From the NCBI RefSeq assembly GCF_902832885.1, contig NZ_CADFDK010000001.1, forward strand, positions 1,240,001-1,304,000: a stretch of 64,000 bases of DNA. The letters are read 5' to 3'. Under the pieces are notes generated by a model. That model did no database searches. It saw only the letters and a list, made by a program, of their open reading frames with translations, and was not told the origin of the DNA. Every line of letters begins with the position of its first letter. Within the stretch, counting starts at the first letter, position 1. Source of the DNA: Burkholderia seminalis DSM 23518. GTDB lineage: Bacteria; Pseudomonadota; Gammaproteobacteria; Burkholderiales; Burkholderiaceae. The position numbers and the translations under genes were made by a program. This document shows, one piece after another, positions 8,531 to 20,422 of this stretch.

Positions 8531-9325
8531 TTACTTGAGCGTCACGGGCACGCTGAAGTACTTCTTCGCGAGGTTGTCGATCGTGCCGTCGGCCTTCAGG
8601 TCCTTCAGCGCCTGATCGAGTGCGGTCTTCAGCGCCGCGTCGTTCTTGCGCAGGCCGAAGCCGACGCCCGAGCCGAGGATCTCGGCGTCGCTGACGGTAC
8701 CGCCCGCGAACGCGAAGCCCTGGCCTTGCGGCTTCGTCAGGAAGCCCTTCGAGCCGGCTTCCGAATCCTGGAACGTCGCGTCGAGACGGCCCGACTTCAG
8801 GTCGGCGTAGGCCAGGTCCTGCGTCTGGTACGGCACGACTTCAACGCCGACCGGCGCCCACTTCTTCTTCGCGTACGCTTCCTGGATCGTGCCCTGCAGC
8901 ACGCCGACGCGCTTGCCCTTCAGCGACTGCGGGGTCGGCAGCAGGCCGCTGCCCTGCTTCGCGATCAGCTGGTTCGGAATCGTATAGATCGGGTCGGTGA
9001 ACGCGATCGCGTGCTTGCGCTGGTCGGTGATCGTCATGTCCGAGTTGATCGCATCGAACTTGCGCGCCTGCAGCGCGGGGATCAGGCCGTCGAAGTCGTT
9101 CTCGACCCACACGCACTTCGTCTTCAGCTTCGCGCACACCGCGTTGCCGATGTCGATGTCGAAGCCGGTCAGCTTGCCGTCGGGCGTCTTGTATTCGAAC
9201 GGTGCGTACGAGGCCTCGACGCCGAACCGGATCTCCTTCAGATCCGCGGCAAACGCGCTGCCTGCCGCCACCGCCGATGCCGCCACCACCGCATGCGCGG
9301 CCACTTTACGCCAATCCAACTTCAT
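8531..9325 (-). CDS. Arginine/ornithine/lysine-type ABC transporter substrate-binding protein
   Basis: 264 residues. The signal peptide MKLDWRKVAAHAVVAASAVA ends at an AFA/AD cleavage region. The mature part is a family 3 solute-binding protein of the HisJ/ArtJ/AotJ type: IRFGVEASYAPFEYKTPDGK, GFDIDIGNAVC, then INSDMTITDQRKHAIAFTDP, which contains the ligand-contact segment of basic amino acid binders. ATG 9325 has GAGGAG upstream; the longer in-frame ATG at 9568 lacks support. It lies after astE but 276 bp away, so it probably has its own promoter. Its permease and ATPase partners are probably those at 18.9-21.1 kb. Confidence 0.9.
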   Translation of the reverse strand: MKLDWRKVAAHAVVAASAVAAGSAFAADLKEIRFGVEASYAPFEYKTPDGKLTGFDIDIGNAVCAKLKTKCVWVENDFDGLIPALQARKFDAINSDMTITDQRKHAIAFTDPIYTIPNQLIAKQGSGLLPTPQSLKGKRVGVLQGTIQEAYAKKKWAPVGVEVVPYQTQDLAYADLKSGRLDATFQDSEAGSKGFLTKPQGQGFAFAGGTVSDAEILGSGVGFGLRKNDAALKTALDQALKDLKADGTIDNLAKKYFSVPVTLK

Positions 9326-9531
9326 CAGGTGCTCTCCTCGATACTCGAATGTTCCGGAACTACGGGCGCAGGCATCATTGCAGGGTCGGATGACCCCGAC
9401 AATGCGGCTGCCGCGCCGTGATGCGGCGCAACAGCCGCAAGGCCGCGATTGTACCAATCCGCGCGGCCCGGCATGGCAAAGCGGCTGCCGATGCGCGATG
9501 CTGCGGTGCGCATGCGACACCGGCCGCGCCG

Positions 9532-9573
9532 GCCACCGAACTTGCAAGACGATGTCGCAAATACGCAAGGCGG
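9532..9573 (+). promoter_or_regulatory. Candidate ArgR-like operator (two half-sites)
   Basis: TGTCGC-N8-AA at 9553-9568 fits what I recall as the ArgR half-site pattern of Pseudomonas aeruginosa. A poorer half-site ending in AA lies 21 bp upstream (9532-9547). The core TGTCGCAAATACGCAAG recurs nearly unchanged before astC and partly before the permease operon. It sits in the 276-bp gap upstream of the binding-protein gene. Function is inferred. Confidence 0.45.
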
Positions 9574-9601
9574 GCCGCGCGTCGGCTCGGCCGCCGATCG
9601 G

Positions 9602-10630
9602 TCAGACCAATGCCGCGATCGTCTCGCGCGTCGTGTCGACGACGAGCAGGCCCGCACGCAGCCCCGGCTTCACGGTCGGGTTCGGAAACACGATCCGCTC
9701 CTCGTCGTGCGTCACCGTGTAGCGGTAGTCGCCGTCCTGCGCGAGCACCGTGCCGCGCGCGAACGCGGTGAAGTTCGCGACGTCGGCCGCGACGAACAGC
9801 TCGAGCGCGTCACTCTGCTTCGTGATCTGGTCGATCACCGTGAAGACGCGCGGCAGCGCCGCGTCGGCATCCGTCGGCCGGCCCGACACCAGCTTGCGCA
9901 CTGCGCGGTCGGCCGGCGCGAAGCGCGTCAGGTCGTTCTGGCCGAACGGCCGCACCTTGCCGAGTTCGAGCGTGCAGGCGAGCGCGCCGCAATGCTCGGC
10001 CGTGAAATGCGAATACGTGTTGCCCTTCGCGGTGTGCAGCAGCACGGCCGCGATGCGCGCGTCGCCCAGCCATTCGACCATCGTGCGCGTCGGCGGCGTG
10101 CCCGTATGCGGCAGCAGCGCGAACTGCTCGAACACCGACGCGCGGATCGCCGTGTGCATGTCGATGTGCCAGCGCGCGCTGCCCGCCGGCGCGGCCGCGA
10201 AGAACGCGGCCGCGGCCGCTTCGAGCTGCGCGGCGCGTGGCGCTTCGCGGCTCGCGGGCACCTGCGTGTGACGGCCGCTGAACAGGCGGTTCAGGTCGTC
10301 GTCGAGATAACGCTCGCCCGCGCGCATCGCCGGCACGTTGCCGAGCACGACGAGCAGCCGGCACGCGAGCGGCAGCGCGCCCGACGCGAGATCGCGCACC
10401 AGCATCGACAGCAGCTCGATCGGCGCCGTCTCGTCGCCGTGCACGCCCGCCGATACGAGCACGCTCGCGCGTGTTGCCTCGTTCGCCGCGACCGGTTCGA
10501 GCACGAGCAGCCCGTCGCCGGGCCATTGCCAGCGCACCGCACCGCCCGCGCAGGTACCGCCCTGCTCGGCCGGCACGCTGCCGGCCAGCGTGAACGCGAG
10601 AAAGTCGTCGAGCAGCGCGGCGGCCGGCAT
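9602..10630 (-). CDS. astE: Succinylglutamate desuccinylase
   Basis: Last step of the arginine succinyltransferase (AST) pathway: N-succinylglutamate to succinate and glutamate. It is a zinc enzyme of the AspA/AstE group. HGDETAP supplies the first His and Glu ligands, HIDMHTAIR the second His, and TLELGK the catalytic Glu. From ATG 10630 it has 342 residues. I prefer this start because GAGG lies just before it and it falls 7 nt after the astB stop; ATG 10654 would overlap astB by 17 bp without a ribosome site. It is the last gene of the astC-A-A-D-B-E operon. Confidence 0.92.
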   Translation of the reverse strand: MPAAALLDDFLAFTLAGSVPAEQGGTCAGGAVRWQWPGDGLLVLEPVAANEATRASVLVSAGVHGDETAPIELLSMLVRDLASGALPLACRLLVVLGNVPAMRAGERYLDDDLNRLFSGRHTQVPASREAPRAAQLEAAAAAFFAAAPAGSARWHIDMHTAIRASVFEQFALLPHTGTPPTRTMVEWLGDARIAAVLLHTAKGNTYSHFTAEHCGALACTLELGKVRPFGQNDLTRFAPADRAVRKLVSGRPTDADAALPRVFTVIDQITKQSDALELFVAADVANFTAFARGTVLAQDGDYRYTVTHDEERIVFPNPTVKPGLRAGLLVVDTTRETIAALV

Positions 10631-10637
10631 CCGTGCC

Positions 10638-11978
10638 TCAGCGCTGGAAGTCATACAGCGAACCGACGCGCAGGATCTGCGTGAGTTCGTCGAGCGCCGT
10701 GCGCGATTCGTCGAGCAGCGCCGGATCGGCGAGATCTTCCGGTGCGAGGCGATCGCGGTAGTGCTTGTCGATCCATGCGTCGAGCGACGCGAACAGCGTG
10801 TCGTTGATCCACACGTTCGACGTGACCGCCGCGCGCTCCGCGTCGTTCAGCACGACGCGCAGGCGCAGGCATGCGGGGCCGCCGCCGTTCTTCATGCTTT
10901 CGCGCAGGTCGAACACGAGCACGTCGTGAATCGGGCCGTTGCCGGCCGCGAGGTGGTCGAGATAGGCCGCGACGTTGGCGTTCTCGCGACATTCCTGCGG
11001 CACGACGAGCACCTGCGAGCCGTCCGCGCGCGACAGCAGCTGGCTGTTGAACAGGTACGACGTCACCGCGTCGTTCACGCTCACGGCCGCTTCCGGCACC
11101 TCGATCACGTTCAGGCGCGCGCCGCGTGCGTCGAGCGCGGCGGTCAGCGTGTCGTAGATCGCCTGCTTGTTGACGAACGCGCGCTCGTGCGTGAACAGCG
11201 TGTCGCGGTTGCCGACCGAGATCACGTCGTTGTGGAACACGCCCGCGTCGATCACGTCCGGATCCTGCTGCGCGTAGACCGTCGCTTCCTCGGCGAGCCC
11301 GTGGCGATGCGCGACCGCGCGGCTCGCCTCGAAGGTCTGCCGTGCCGGGAAGCGCTTCGGTTCCGGCCCGCGGCGGTATTCCGCGCGGCCGTACACGAAG
11401 AATTCGATGCCCGGCTTGCCGTATTCCGCGCAGAAGCGCGTATGGTTCGCCGCGCCTTCGTCGCCGAGCGCCGGCGTGCCCGTCAGCGCTTCGTGCACCG
11501 CGAAGTGCGCGGGATCGGCGAACAGCGTCGACAGCGTGCGGCGCGTCGCTTCGTGCTCGATCGCGCGATGCAGCTTGCTGCACAGGTTCGCCGGCGTGAA
11601 GTGCACGCGGCCGTCGCTCGTGTCGGCCGACGGGCTGACCGTGGCCGCGTTCGCGGTCCACATCGCCGACGCCGAGCTCGCCGCGGCGAGCAGTTCCGGC
11701 GCCTGCTTCGCGGCCTTCGCGATCACGTCCGCGTCCTTGCCCGAGAAGCCGAGCTCGCGCAACAGGCGCAGCGACGGCCGCTCCTGCGGCGGCAGCACGC
11801 CCTGTGCGAAACCGAGATCGGCGAGCTGCTTCATCTTGCGCAGCCCCTGCTTCGCGGCGGCCTTCGGGTTCGCGGCCGACTTCTCGTTGTTGAGGGACGC
11901 CACGTTGCCGAACGACAGCCCGGCGTAGTTGTGGGTCGGGCCGACGAGCCCGTCGAAATTGGCTTCTTGTGCGTTCAT
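10638..11978 (-). CDS. astB: N-succinylarginine dihydrolase
   Basis: 446 residues, the usual AstB length. It converts N2-succinylarginine to N2-succinylornithine, ammonia and CO2 in the cytoplasm, a guanidine-modifying pentein-fold enzyme. The N-terminus [19 protein letters not shown] is diagnostic. [13 protein letters not shown] and [16 protein letters not shown] carry His and Cys residues expected at the active site. ATG 11978 has GAGGGAG upstream. The frame stays open towards 13370, but that extension overlaps astD out of frame and is not used. astD ends 14 bp upstream. Confidence 0.95.
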   Translation of the reverse strand: MNAQEANFDGLVGPTHNYAGLSFGNVASLNNEKSAANPKAAAKQGLRKMKQLADLGFAQGVLPPQERPSLRLLRELGFSGKDADVIAKAAKQAPELLAAASSASAMWTANAATVSPSADTSDGRVHFTPANLCSKLHRAIEHEATRRTLSTLFADPAHFAVHEALTGTPALGDEGAANHTRFCAEYGKPGIEFFVYGRAEYRRGPEPKRFPARQTFEASRAVAHRHGLAEEATVYAQQDPDVIDAGVFHNDVISVGNRDTLFTHERAFVNKQAIYDTLTAALDARGARLNVIEVPEAAVSVNDAVTSYLFNSQLLSRADGSQVLVVPQECRENANVAAYLDHLAAGNGPIHDVLVFDLRESMKNGGGPACLRLRVVLNDAERAAVTSNVWINDTLFASLDAWIDKHYRDRLAPEDLADPALLDESRTALDELTQILRVGSLYDFQR

Positions 11979-11992
11979 CGTCGCTCCCTCGA

Positions 11993-14506
<2,514 letters not shown>

Positions 14507-14510
<4 letters not shown>

Positions 14511-15559
14511 GCTGCGTCTCCCTTCAAATCTTCATCGTCGCGGCGGTGCAGCGGCACGCAGCGCACGACATCGCCATCCTTCACATCGAGCGCCGCGCGC
14601 ACGTCGCCGGCCAGCGGTGCCTCGGCCGTGTCGCCCGGCAGGTCGGCCAGCACGCAGCGGAACGATTCGCCGCTGCCCGTCGACACCAGGTACGCGACAT
14701 CGCCCTGCTGGTGCGCGGCCTCGCGCACGACGCGCTCCGAGCCGTGCTTCACGCACGCGGTGCGGTCGACCTGCGCGGTCAGCACCGGGCCCGCGTCGAA
14801 GATGTCGACGAAGCGGTCGGGCTCGAAGCCTTCCTCGAGATGGATGTCGTATGCGAGCAAGGCCGTTTCGTTCGGCTCGCCGAGCACGCGCTGCGCGGCT
14901 TCCGGCAGCAGCGGCACGTAGAGCGGATAGGCCGGCATCACTTCGGCGATGAACGTGCGGCTGCGGCCGCCCGACGCGATGTCGACGTCGGTGAAATCGC
15001 GGCCGAAGAACTTGCGCCCCACCGCTTCCCAGAACGGCGATGCGCCGTTGCCGTCGCTCACGCCGAGCAGCAGCGTGAACACTTCCGGCGTGAAGCGCCG
15101 GCGGTTCGCGGCGATGTACATCATCCGCGCGCGCGAGATCAGGTGCGCGGCCGCATCGCCGCGCAGCGACGGATCAACGTAGAAGCCCGCGAGCCGGCTC
15201 TTGCCGGTCAGCTCGTGCGACATCGTGAGCGCGTGGATCTTGCGGTTCACGTGCAGCTCGCGCGACGCGTGGATCAGTGCGTCGTTGCGGAACGCGTAGA
15301 ACGGCTCCGAGTAGCCGGCCGCGGCCACGATGCTCGCCGTGCCGAGCAGCTTGCCGGTCGACGACTCCTCGAGCACGAAGAGGTAGAACTCCTCGCCGGC
15401 GAAATCGACGTCCGCGCGAAACGAATCCTCGGAGAGCGCCACGCGCGCTTCGAGCGCCGCGCGGTCGTGCGGCAGCGAGTGCAGGACCGGCTGCGCGGTG
15501 CGCGCCATGTGCGCGAGCGCATCGAGATCCGTGAGTTTGCCGGGGCGAACAAATAGCAT
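14507..15559 (-). CDS. aruF: Arginine N-succinyltransferase, alpha subunit
   Basis: 350 residues, paralogous to the next gene: MLFVRPGKLTDLDALAHMA, ALIHASRELHVN and DPSLRGDAAAHLISRARMM correspond to the beta-subunit motifs. By order (astC-alpha-beta-D-B-E) it matches AruF of Pseudomonas. Together the subunits form the heteromeric enzyme making N2-succinylarginine. It starts 31 bp downstream of astC, and its stop codon shares ATGA with the beta-subunit start. Confidence 0.92.
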
Positions 15560-15590
15560 CGTCGTTCCTGTCTGCGGTGGGGGGCGCCGA

Positions 15591-16823
15591 TCAGCGCGCG
15601 GTGGCTTCCTGTGCGGCGAGCACCTGTTCGACCGCCTTCTCGAAGCGCTTCACGCCTTCGTCGAGCAGGTCGAACGGGATCACCAGCGACGGGACGAAGC
15701 GCAGCACGTTCGGGCCGGCGATCAGCATGATCAGGCCGTTCTCGGCGGCGGCGGTGACGAAGTCCTTCGCGCGGCCGTCGAACGCGGCGGTGAGTTCGGC
15801 GCCGACCAGCAGGCCCTTGCCGCGCACGTCCTTGAAGATGCCGAAGCGTGCGTTGATGCGTTCGAGCGCGCCCTTCAGGCGCACGCTGCGTTCGCGCACG
15901 CCTTCGAGCAGTGCCGGATCGCCGATCAGCTCGACGACCTTGTCGGCGATCGCCGAGGCGAGCGGGTTGCCGCCGTACGTCGTGCCGTGCACGCCGACCT
16001 TGAAGTGCGCGGCCAGTTCGTTCGTCGTCAGCATCGCGCCGATCGGGAAGCCGTTGCCGAGCGCCTTCGCGGTCGTCAGGATGTCCGGCGTGACGCCCGT
16101 GTCCATGTACGCGTAGAACTGGCCCGTGCGGCCGACGCCCGTTTGCACTTCGTCGAAAATCAGCAGCGCGCCGTGCGCGTCGCACGCTTCGCGCAGCGCC
16201 TTCAGGAAGGCCGGATCGGCCGGGATCACGCCGCCTTCGCCTTGCACGGGCTCGACGATCACGGCGCAGGTTTGCGGGCCGATCGCGGCCTTCGCGGCTT
16301 CGATGTCGTTGTACGGCAGGTGCGTGATGCCGGCCGGCACGGGGCCGAAGCCTTCCGAGTACTTCGGCTGGCCGCCGACGCTGACCGTGAAGAACGTGCG
16401 GCCGTGGAACGACTGCACGAACGAGATGATTTCCGCTTTATCGGCGCCGTGGCGGTCGAACGCGACGCGGCGTGCGAGCTTCAATGCGGCTTCATTTGCT
16501 TCCGCGCCCGAGTTCGCGAAGAACGCGCGGTCGGCGAAGGTCAGCGATTCGAGACGCTTCGCGAGGCGCAGCACCGGCTCGTTCGTGTAGCCGTTGCCGA
16601 TGTGCCAGAGCTTGCGGCTTTGTTCGTCCAGGACCTTCAGCAGTTCCGGGTGGCCGTGGCCCAGCGACGTGACCGCGATGCCGCACGCGAAATCGATGTA
16701 TTCACGGCCAGCCGTGTCCCACACGCGGGAGCCCTCTGCGCGATCCGGCACGAACGGGGCGGGGGAAAATACCGGCACCATCACTTCGTCGAATGTCTGG
16801 CGGGTCACGGTCGAGGTCGTCAT
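15591..16823 (-). CDS. astC: Succinylornithine / acetylornithine transaminase
   Basis: 410 residues, class III pyridoxal-phosphate aminotransferase. It moves the delta-amino group of N-succinylornithine to 2-oxoglutarate, the third AST step, and related enzymes also accept acetylornithine. [18 protein letters not shown] and [13 protein letters not shown] are cofactor-binding signatures; K253 in [14 protein letters not shown] is the Schiff-base lysine. ATG 16823 has AAAGGAAC upstream; an upstream ATG at 16886 lacks one. First gene of the AST operon, so its promoter lies in the 159 bp before the long inverted repeat. ArgD is an alternative name for near-identical proteins. Confidence 0.93.
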   Translation of the reverse strand: MTTSTVTRQTFDEVMVPVFSPAPFVPDRAEGSRVWDTAGREYIDFACGIAVTSLGHGHPELLKVLDEQSRKLWHIGNGYTNEPVLRLAKRLESLTFADRAFFANSGAEANEAALKLARRVAFDRHGADKAEIISFVQSFHGRTFFTVSVGGQPKYSEGFGPVPAGITHLPYNDIEAAKAAIGPQTCAVIVEPVQGEGGVIPADPAFLKALREACDAHGALLIFDEVQTGVGRTGQFYAYMDTGVTPDILTTAKALGNGFPIGAMLTTNELAAHFKVGVHGTTYGGNPLASAIADKVVELIGDPALLEGVRERSVRLKGALERINARFGIFKDVRGKGLLVGAELTAAFDGRAKDFVTAAAENGLIMLIAGPNVLRFVPSLVIPFDLLDEGVKRFEKAVEQVLAAQEATAR

Positions 16824-16890
16824 GGTCGTTCCTTTCGGTTTCGTAAGAGGGTTCAACAGGATCAAGTTTAGGTAAGGGTGACGCAAGCGT

Positions 16891-16907
16891 CTTGCGGATT
16901 TGCGACG
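16891..16907 (-). promoter_or_regulatory. Candidate ArgR-like operator before astC
   Basis: On the minus strand CGTCGCAAATCCGCAAG matches 15 of 17 bases of the site at 9553-9569. It lies 68-84 bp before the astC start, a plausible activator position. A small inverted repeat, CTATC-7-GATAG (16912-16928), is immediately upstream. Confidence 0.5.
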
Positions 16908-17058
16908 GGTTCTATCGGAAGCGGATAGTGCGCTTTTATTTTGCCTTCTGGGGTGGGGGGTGGTTTTTTTTGGGGGGTTTTGGGCGGTTCGCTCGCGTTT
17001 TGACGTGAATTGCCTGTGATCGTAATGGTCTATTAGCGTCGCCCCTGCGCGGGGCGGC

Positions 17059-17094
17059 GGTTACTTTTCTTTGTCTTGCCAAAGAAAAGTAACC
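17059..17094. repeat. Perfect 15-bp stem hairpin, left copy
   Basis: GGTTACTTTTCTTTG and CAAAGAAAAGTAACC flank TCTTGC. A GCCCC-TGCGC-GGGGC hairpin lies just before it (17041-17055). It is nested in the left arm of the long inverted repeat. I recall similar palindromes scattered in beta-proteobacterial genomes; this was not searched. Confidence 0.8.
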
Positions 17095-17699
17095 AAAAGA
17101 AAGGCGCTTGAGAACGCAAGACTTCCCGGTGCCATAGCCTGCAAAGTGGCCCTCGCCTAAGTGTCCGCGCCAGCAAGGAACCCGGAGTGGTTCGAGCAAT
17201 GGTTCTGACATCACTCATCCCCCAGCGGAGCGGTATACCGCCCGCCAGCTCCGCCCTCGCTTCGCTCGGCCGACAGGTACACCCCTCCAGCATCGCCATC
17301 GATCAGCAATCGCCCTCACTCGTCTGGGCAAGACGTCATTTTCGGTGAACACCTGATTCGCTGCCCCGGCCAGGAAAAATGGGGTACAGCAATACACCGC
17401 GAGCAATGATCGATTTGCAGGCGGCGTAATTGCACGATCGATGTGAATCGTCGGAGATGCCTGGCAGGCAACGGCTCCTGGATAAGCAAACGTGCGCACC
17501 GCACGACCAGAAGCACCTTGCAGCCGAGCGAAGCGAGGATGGAGCTGGCGGGCGGTATACCGCTCCGCTGGAGGATGAGTGGAGTCAGAACCATTGCTCG
17601 AACCACTCCGGGTTCCTTGCTGGCGCGGACACTTAGGCGAGGGCCACTTTGCTGACCATGGCACCGGGAAGTCTTGCGTTCTCACAGCGCCTTTCTTTT

Positions 17700-17735
17700 G
17701 GTTACTTTTCTTTGGCAAGACAAAGAAAAGTAACC
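17700..17735. repeat. Perfect 15-bp stem hairpin, right copy
   Basis: GGTTACTTTTCTTTG and CAAAGAAAAGTAACC flank GCAAGA, the inverted counterpart of the copy at 17059-17094. As an RNA it would form a very stable stem. Confidence 0.8.
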
Positions 17736-17830
17736 GCCGCCCCGCGCAGGGGCGACGCTAATAGACCATTACGATCACAGGCAATTCACGTCAAAACGCG
17801 AGCGAACCGCCTCAAAAAAACCCAAAAAAA

Positions 17831-18871
17831 TCAATCCTTCCCCCGCTCCACGAGCGCCCCCGCCCGCGGCTCACTCCCCCCACCTGTCTGCTTCTCGAGC
17901 CACGCGCGCCGATCCTCCCGAGGCGTGACCCCGAACCTTTCGCGATACGCATTAGAAAAGTGCGCAGCAGAAGAAAACCCACAAGCGAGACTAACCTGCA
18001 CGACCGACTTGCTGGTCCGCTGCAACTGCGTCCTGGCCTTGAGCAATCGGAGATTGAGGTAATACTTGGAGGGCATCGCCCCGAGATACTGTCGAAAAAG
18101 CCGCTCCAACTGTCGGCGCGACACGCCGACCAGCTCGGCGATCTCGTCGGTCGTCAGCGGATCCTCGACATTGGCCTCCATCAGCAGCAACGCGTCATTC
18201 AACCGAGGATGCCGCTCACCGGGCGCGGTGACGAAGGGAATCCGCTGCCGCTCCTCGCCGCTGCGCAAGGTCCCGGCGCCAAGCGCATCGGCAATCCGCT
18301 CGCCCAGCTCGGGCCCGTGTTCCCGGCCAATCATGGCCAGCATGAAATCGACGGTCGCCTGCCCGCCGGCACAGGTCGCCCGATCGCGATCGATCTCGAA
18401 AATCTGCTGCGTGACGATCGACCGCTCGAACTGCTCGGCGAACTGCTGATACGTCTCCCAGTTCACGCTCACGCGATACCCGGAAAGCTGCCCGGCCATC
18501 GCGAGCCACCACACGCCGTGGTGAATGCCGGTCACGACCGGCGTCCGCTGCCCGACCCGCGCGAGACTCGCGAGAAACAGCCGGTAATCGGCAAACTGCT
18601 GAAACCGCTCGGTCACGACGATCAGCCAGTCGCATGCGATCGCATCGTTGAACGCCGCATCGGCATGCCACTGCGCCCCGCCCGCGAGCGGCACGGGCCG
18701 CCCGTCCCACGAACACACCTGCCAGCGGTACAGCAGCCGCCCGTCGATCTCGTTCGCCAGATTCAACGCATCGACGATCGGACCCACGCCCGACATCGAC
18801 ACGGGCGGCAATGCAACGATCACCACCTGCGTCGTGCGGGTGGCGCCTGCGGGACGAGACACCGGTACCAC
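17831..18871 (-). CDS. argR: GATase1-like/AraC family regulator, probable ArgR of arginine catabolism
   Basis: 346 residues. The first 190 residues form a DJ-1/PfpI (class I glutamine amidotransferase-like) domain without obvious enzymatic function: VVIVALPPVSMSGVGPIVDAL, then TGIHHGVWWLAMAG. The C-terminal 110 residues are an AraC/XylS double helix-turn-helix: TTDEIAELVGVSRRQLERLF and ACGFSSAAHFSNAYRERFG. The start codon is GTG. It lies downstream of hisQ-hisM-hisP, 22 bp after the ATPase gene, as argR ends the aot operon in Pseudomonas aeruginosa. I infer that it senses arginine and activates both transport and AST operons. Confidence 0.85.
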   Translation of the reverse strand: MVPVSRPAGATRTTQVVIVALPPVSMSGVGPIVDALNLANEIDGRLLYRWQVCSWDGRPVPLAGGAQWHADAAFNDAIACDWLIVVTERFQQFADYRLFLASLARVGQRTPVVTGIHHGVWWLAMAGQLSGYRVSVNWETYQQFAEQFERSIVTQQIFEIDRDRATCAGGQATVDFMLAMIGREHGPELGERIADALGAGTLRSGEERQRIPFVTAPGERHPRLNDALLLMEANVEDPLTTDEIAELVGVSRRQLERLFRQYLGAMPSKYYLNLRLLKARTQLQRTSKSVVQVSLACGFSSAAHFSNAYRERFGVTPREDRRAWLEKQTGGGSEPRAGALVERGKD

Positions 18872-18893
18872 GGCTGAAACCTGCCCCGTCGCG

Positions 18894-19712
18894 TTACTTG
18901 AGGCTGCCCGACAGGAACTGCTTGAGCCGCTCGCTCTGCGGGCGCACCAGCACCTCCTTCGGATCGCCCTCTTCCTCGGTCCGCCCCTGATGCAGAAACA
19001 TCACATGATTCGACACGTTGCGCGCGAAACCCATCTCGTGCGTGACGACGATCATCGTGCGGCCTTCCTCGGCCAGCTTCTGCATCACCTTCAGCACTTC
19101 ACCCACCAGCTCCGGGTCGAGCGCCGACGTCGGCTCGTCGAACAGCATCACGTCCGGATGCATCGCGAGCGCACGCGCGATCGCGACGCGCTGCTGCTGG
19201 CCGCCGGACAGGTGCGACGGATACTGCTTCTCGACGCGCGGCGGCAGGCCGACCTTCTCCAGGTACTCGCGCGCACGATCCTCGGCTTCCTTCTTGGAAA
19301 TGCCGAGCACGTGCACGGGTGCCTCCATCACGTTCTCGAGCACGTTCATGTGCGCCCACAGGTTGAAGTGCTGGAACACCATCGCGAGCTTCGTGCGGAT
19401 ACGCTGCAGCTGCTTGTGATCGGCAACTTCGAGCGCGCCGGCGCGGTCGGCCTTCGTGCGGACGGCCTCGCCGTCGACGACGATCTGCCCCGCATTCGGC
19501 CGCTCGAGGAAGTTGATGCAGCGCAGGAACGTGCTCTTGCCCGAGCCGCTCGCGCCGATGATGCTGATGACGTCACCGGCCTTCGCGTTCAGCGACACGC
19601 CCTTGAGCACTTCGTTGTCGCCATAGCGCTTGTGGATGTCGAGCGCCGCAAGCTTGGTGGCACCGTGCGTTTGAGTGATCTCGGCCAACTGGCTCTCCTC
19701 GAAGTGAATCAA
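18894..19712 (-). CDS. Basic amino acid ABC transporter ATP-binding protein (HisP/AotP type)
   Basis: 272 residues. Walker [11 protein letters not shown]-loop in [12 protein letters not shown], signature [15 protein letters not shown], Walker [13 protein letters not shown] and the switch His in VVTHEMGFA are all intact. Residues [17 protein letters not shown] belong to the insert typical of polar amino acid importers. It powers uptake together with the two permeases directly upstream; its start overlaps the permease stop by ATGA. The binding protein at 8531-9325 is the likely partner. Confidence 0.93.
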   Translation of the reverse strand: MIHFEESQLAEITQTHGATKLAALDIHKRYGDNEVLKGVSLNAKAGDVISIIGASGSGKSTFLRCINFLERPNAGQIVVDGEAVRTKADRAGALEVADHKQLQRIRTKLAMVFQHFNLWAHMNVLENVMEAPVHVLGISKKEAEDRAREYLEKVGLPPRVEKQYPSHLSGGQQQRVAIARALAMHPDVMLFDEPTSALDPELVGEVLKVMQKLAEEGRTMIVVTHEMGFARNVSNHVMFLHQGRTEEEGDPKEVLVRPQSERLKQFLSGSLK

Positions 19713-20422
19713 TGACGGGCGGCCGCGAGATACGCGAGCCAGTGGCGCTCCGCCCGGCGAAACGCCGCGACGAGTGCGAACGATACCGCAAGATAGATCA
19801 GCGCGGCGATTCCGAACGACTGGAACGCCATGTAGGTCGCGGAATTCGCGTCACGCGCGACCTTCAGGATGTCCGGCACGGTCGCCGTGAACGCCACGGT
19901 CGTCGCGTGCAGCATCAGGATCACCTCGTTGCTGTACAGCGGCAGCGCACGGCGCAGCGCCGACGGCAGGATCACGCGGCGATACATCGTGAACGGCGAC
20001 ATCCCGTACGCACGCGCCGCCTCGACCTCGCCGTGCGGAATCGCACGGATCGCGCCGGCGAAGATCTCGGTCGTGTACGCGCAGGTATTCAGCGCGAACG
20101 CGAGAATCGCGCAATTGAAGCCGCTGCGGAAGAACGCATCGAGCAGCGAGTGCGACCGCACGAACTCGAGGCTGTACATGCCCGTGTACATCAGCAGCAG
20201 CTGCACGTAGAGCGGCGTGCCGCGAAACACGTACGTGTAGAACCGCACGGGCATCGACACCCACTTCTTCTTCGACACGCGCGCGACCGCGAGCGGCACC
20301 GCGCACACGAAGCCGAGCGAGATCGACGCAACGAGCAGCCACAACGTCACCGCGAGGCCGGAGAGGCGCTGGCCGTCCCAGAAAAGGAACGCCTTGCCGA
20401 ATTCCTGGAGGATCTCGATCAT
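19709..20422 (-). CDS. Amino acid ABC transporter permease (HisM/AotM type)
   Basis: 237 residues with about five membrane helices. [20 protein letters not shown] opens the transmembrane domain; the EAA loop reads [22 protein letters not shown], the contact with the ATPase. The true start is ATG 20422, overlapping the HisQ-like stop (ATGA); the frame is open further upstream but overlaps the other permease. With HisQ it should form the heterodimeric channel for arginine, ornithine or related cationic amino acids. Confidence 0.92.
   Translation of the reverse strand: MIEILQEFGKAFLFWDGQRLSGLAVTLWLLVASISLGFVCAVPLAVARVSKKKWVSMPVRFYTYVFRGTPLYVQLLLMYTGMYSLEFVRSHSLLDAFFRSGFNCAILAFALNTCAYTTEIFAGAIRAIPHGEVEAARAYGMSPFTMYRRVILPSALRRALPLYSNEVILMLHATTVAFTATVPDILKVARDANSATYMAFQSFGIAALIYLAVSFALVAAFRRAERHWLAYLAAARH

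Larger units (their letters stand above)
16983..17811. repeat. 0.83-kb long inverted repeat (arms 288/289 bp, loop 252 bp)
   Basis: Positions 16983-17270 and 17523-17811 are inverted copies. By eye they differ at about eight bases and one 1-bp indel, roughly 97% identity; the outer 125 bp are identical. The loop 17271-17522 is less GC-rich and holds no convincing gene. Short open frames inside the arms simply translate the repeat. Each arm nests a perfect 15-bp hairpin. The right arm ends 20 bp from the regulator stop codon, and the left arm begins 160 bp before astC. No transposase is present. It looks like a MITE-like palindromic element or an inversion-derived duplication, lying across the only large gap of the arginine regulon. 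Confidence 0.85.

Noticed and set aside
17033-17299. 88-codon frame in the left arm of the inverted repeat and a related 70-codon frame at 17443-17655
   Set aside because: They are the same repeat read in both arms, contain the hairpin, and have no ribosome site or codon pattern of a gene.
16983-17811. CRISPR array or insertion sequence as an explanation for the repeats
   Set aside because: There are only two inverted arms, no regular spacers, no cas genes and no transposase frame.
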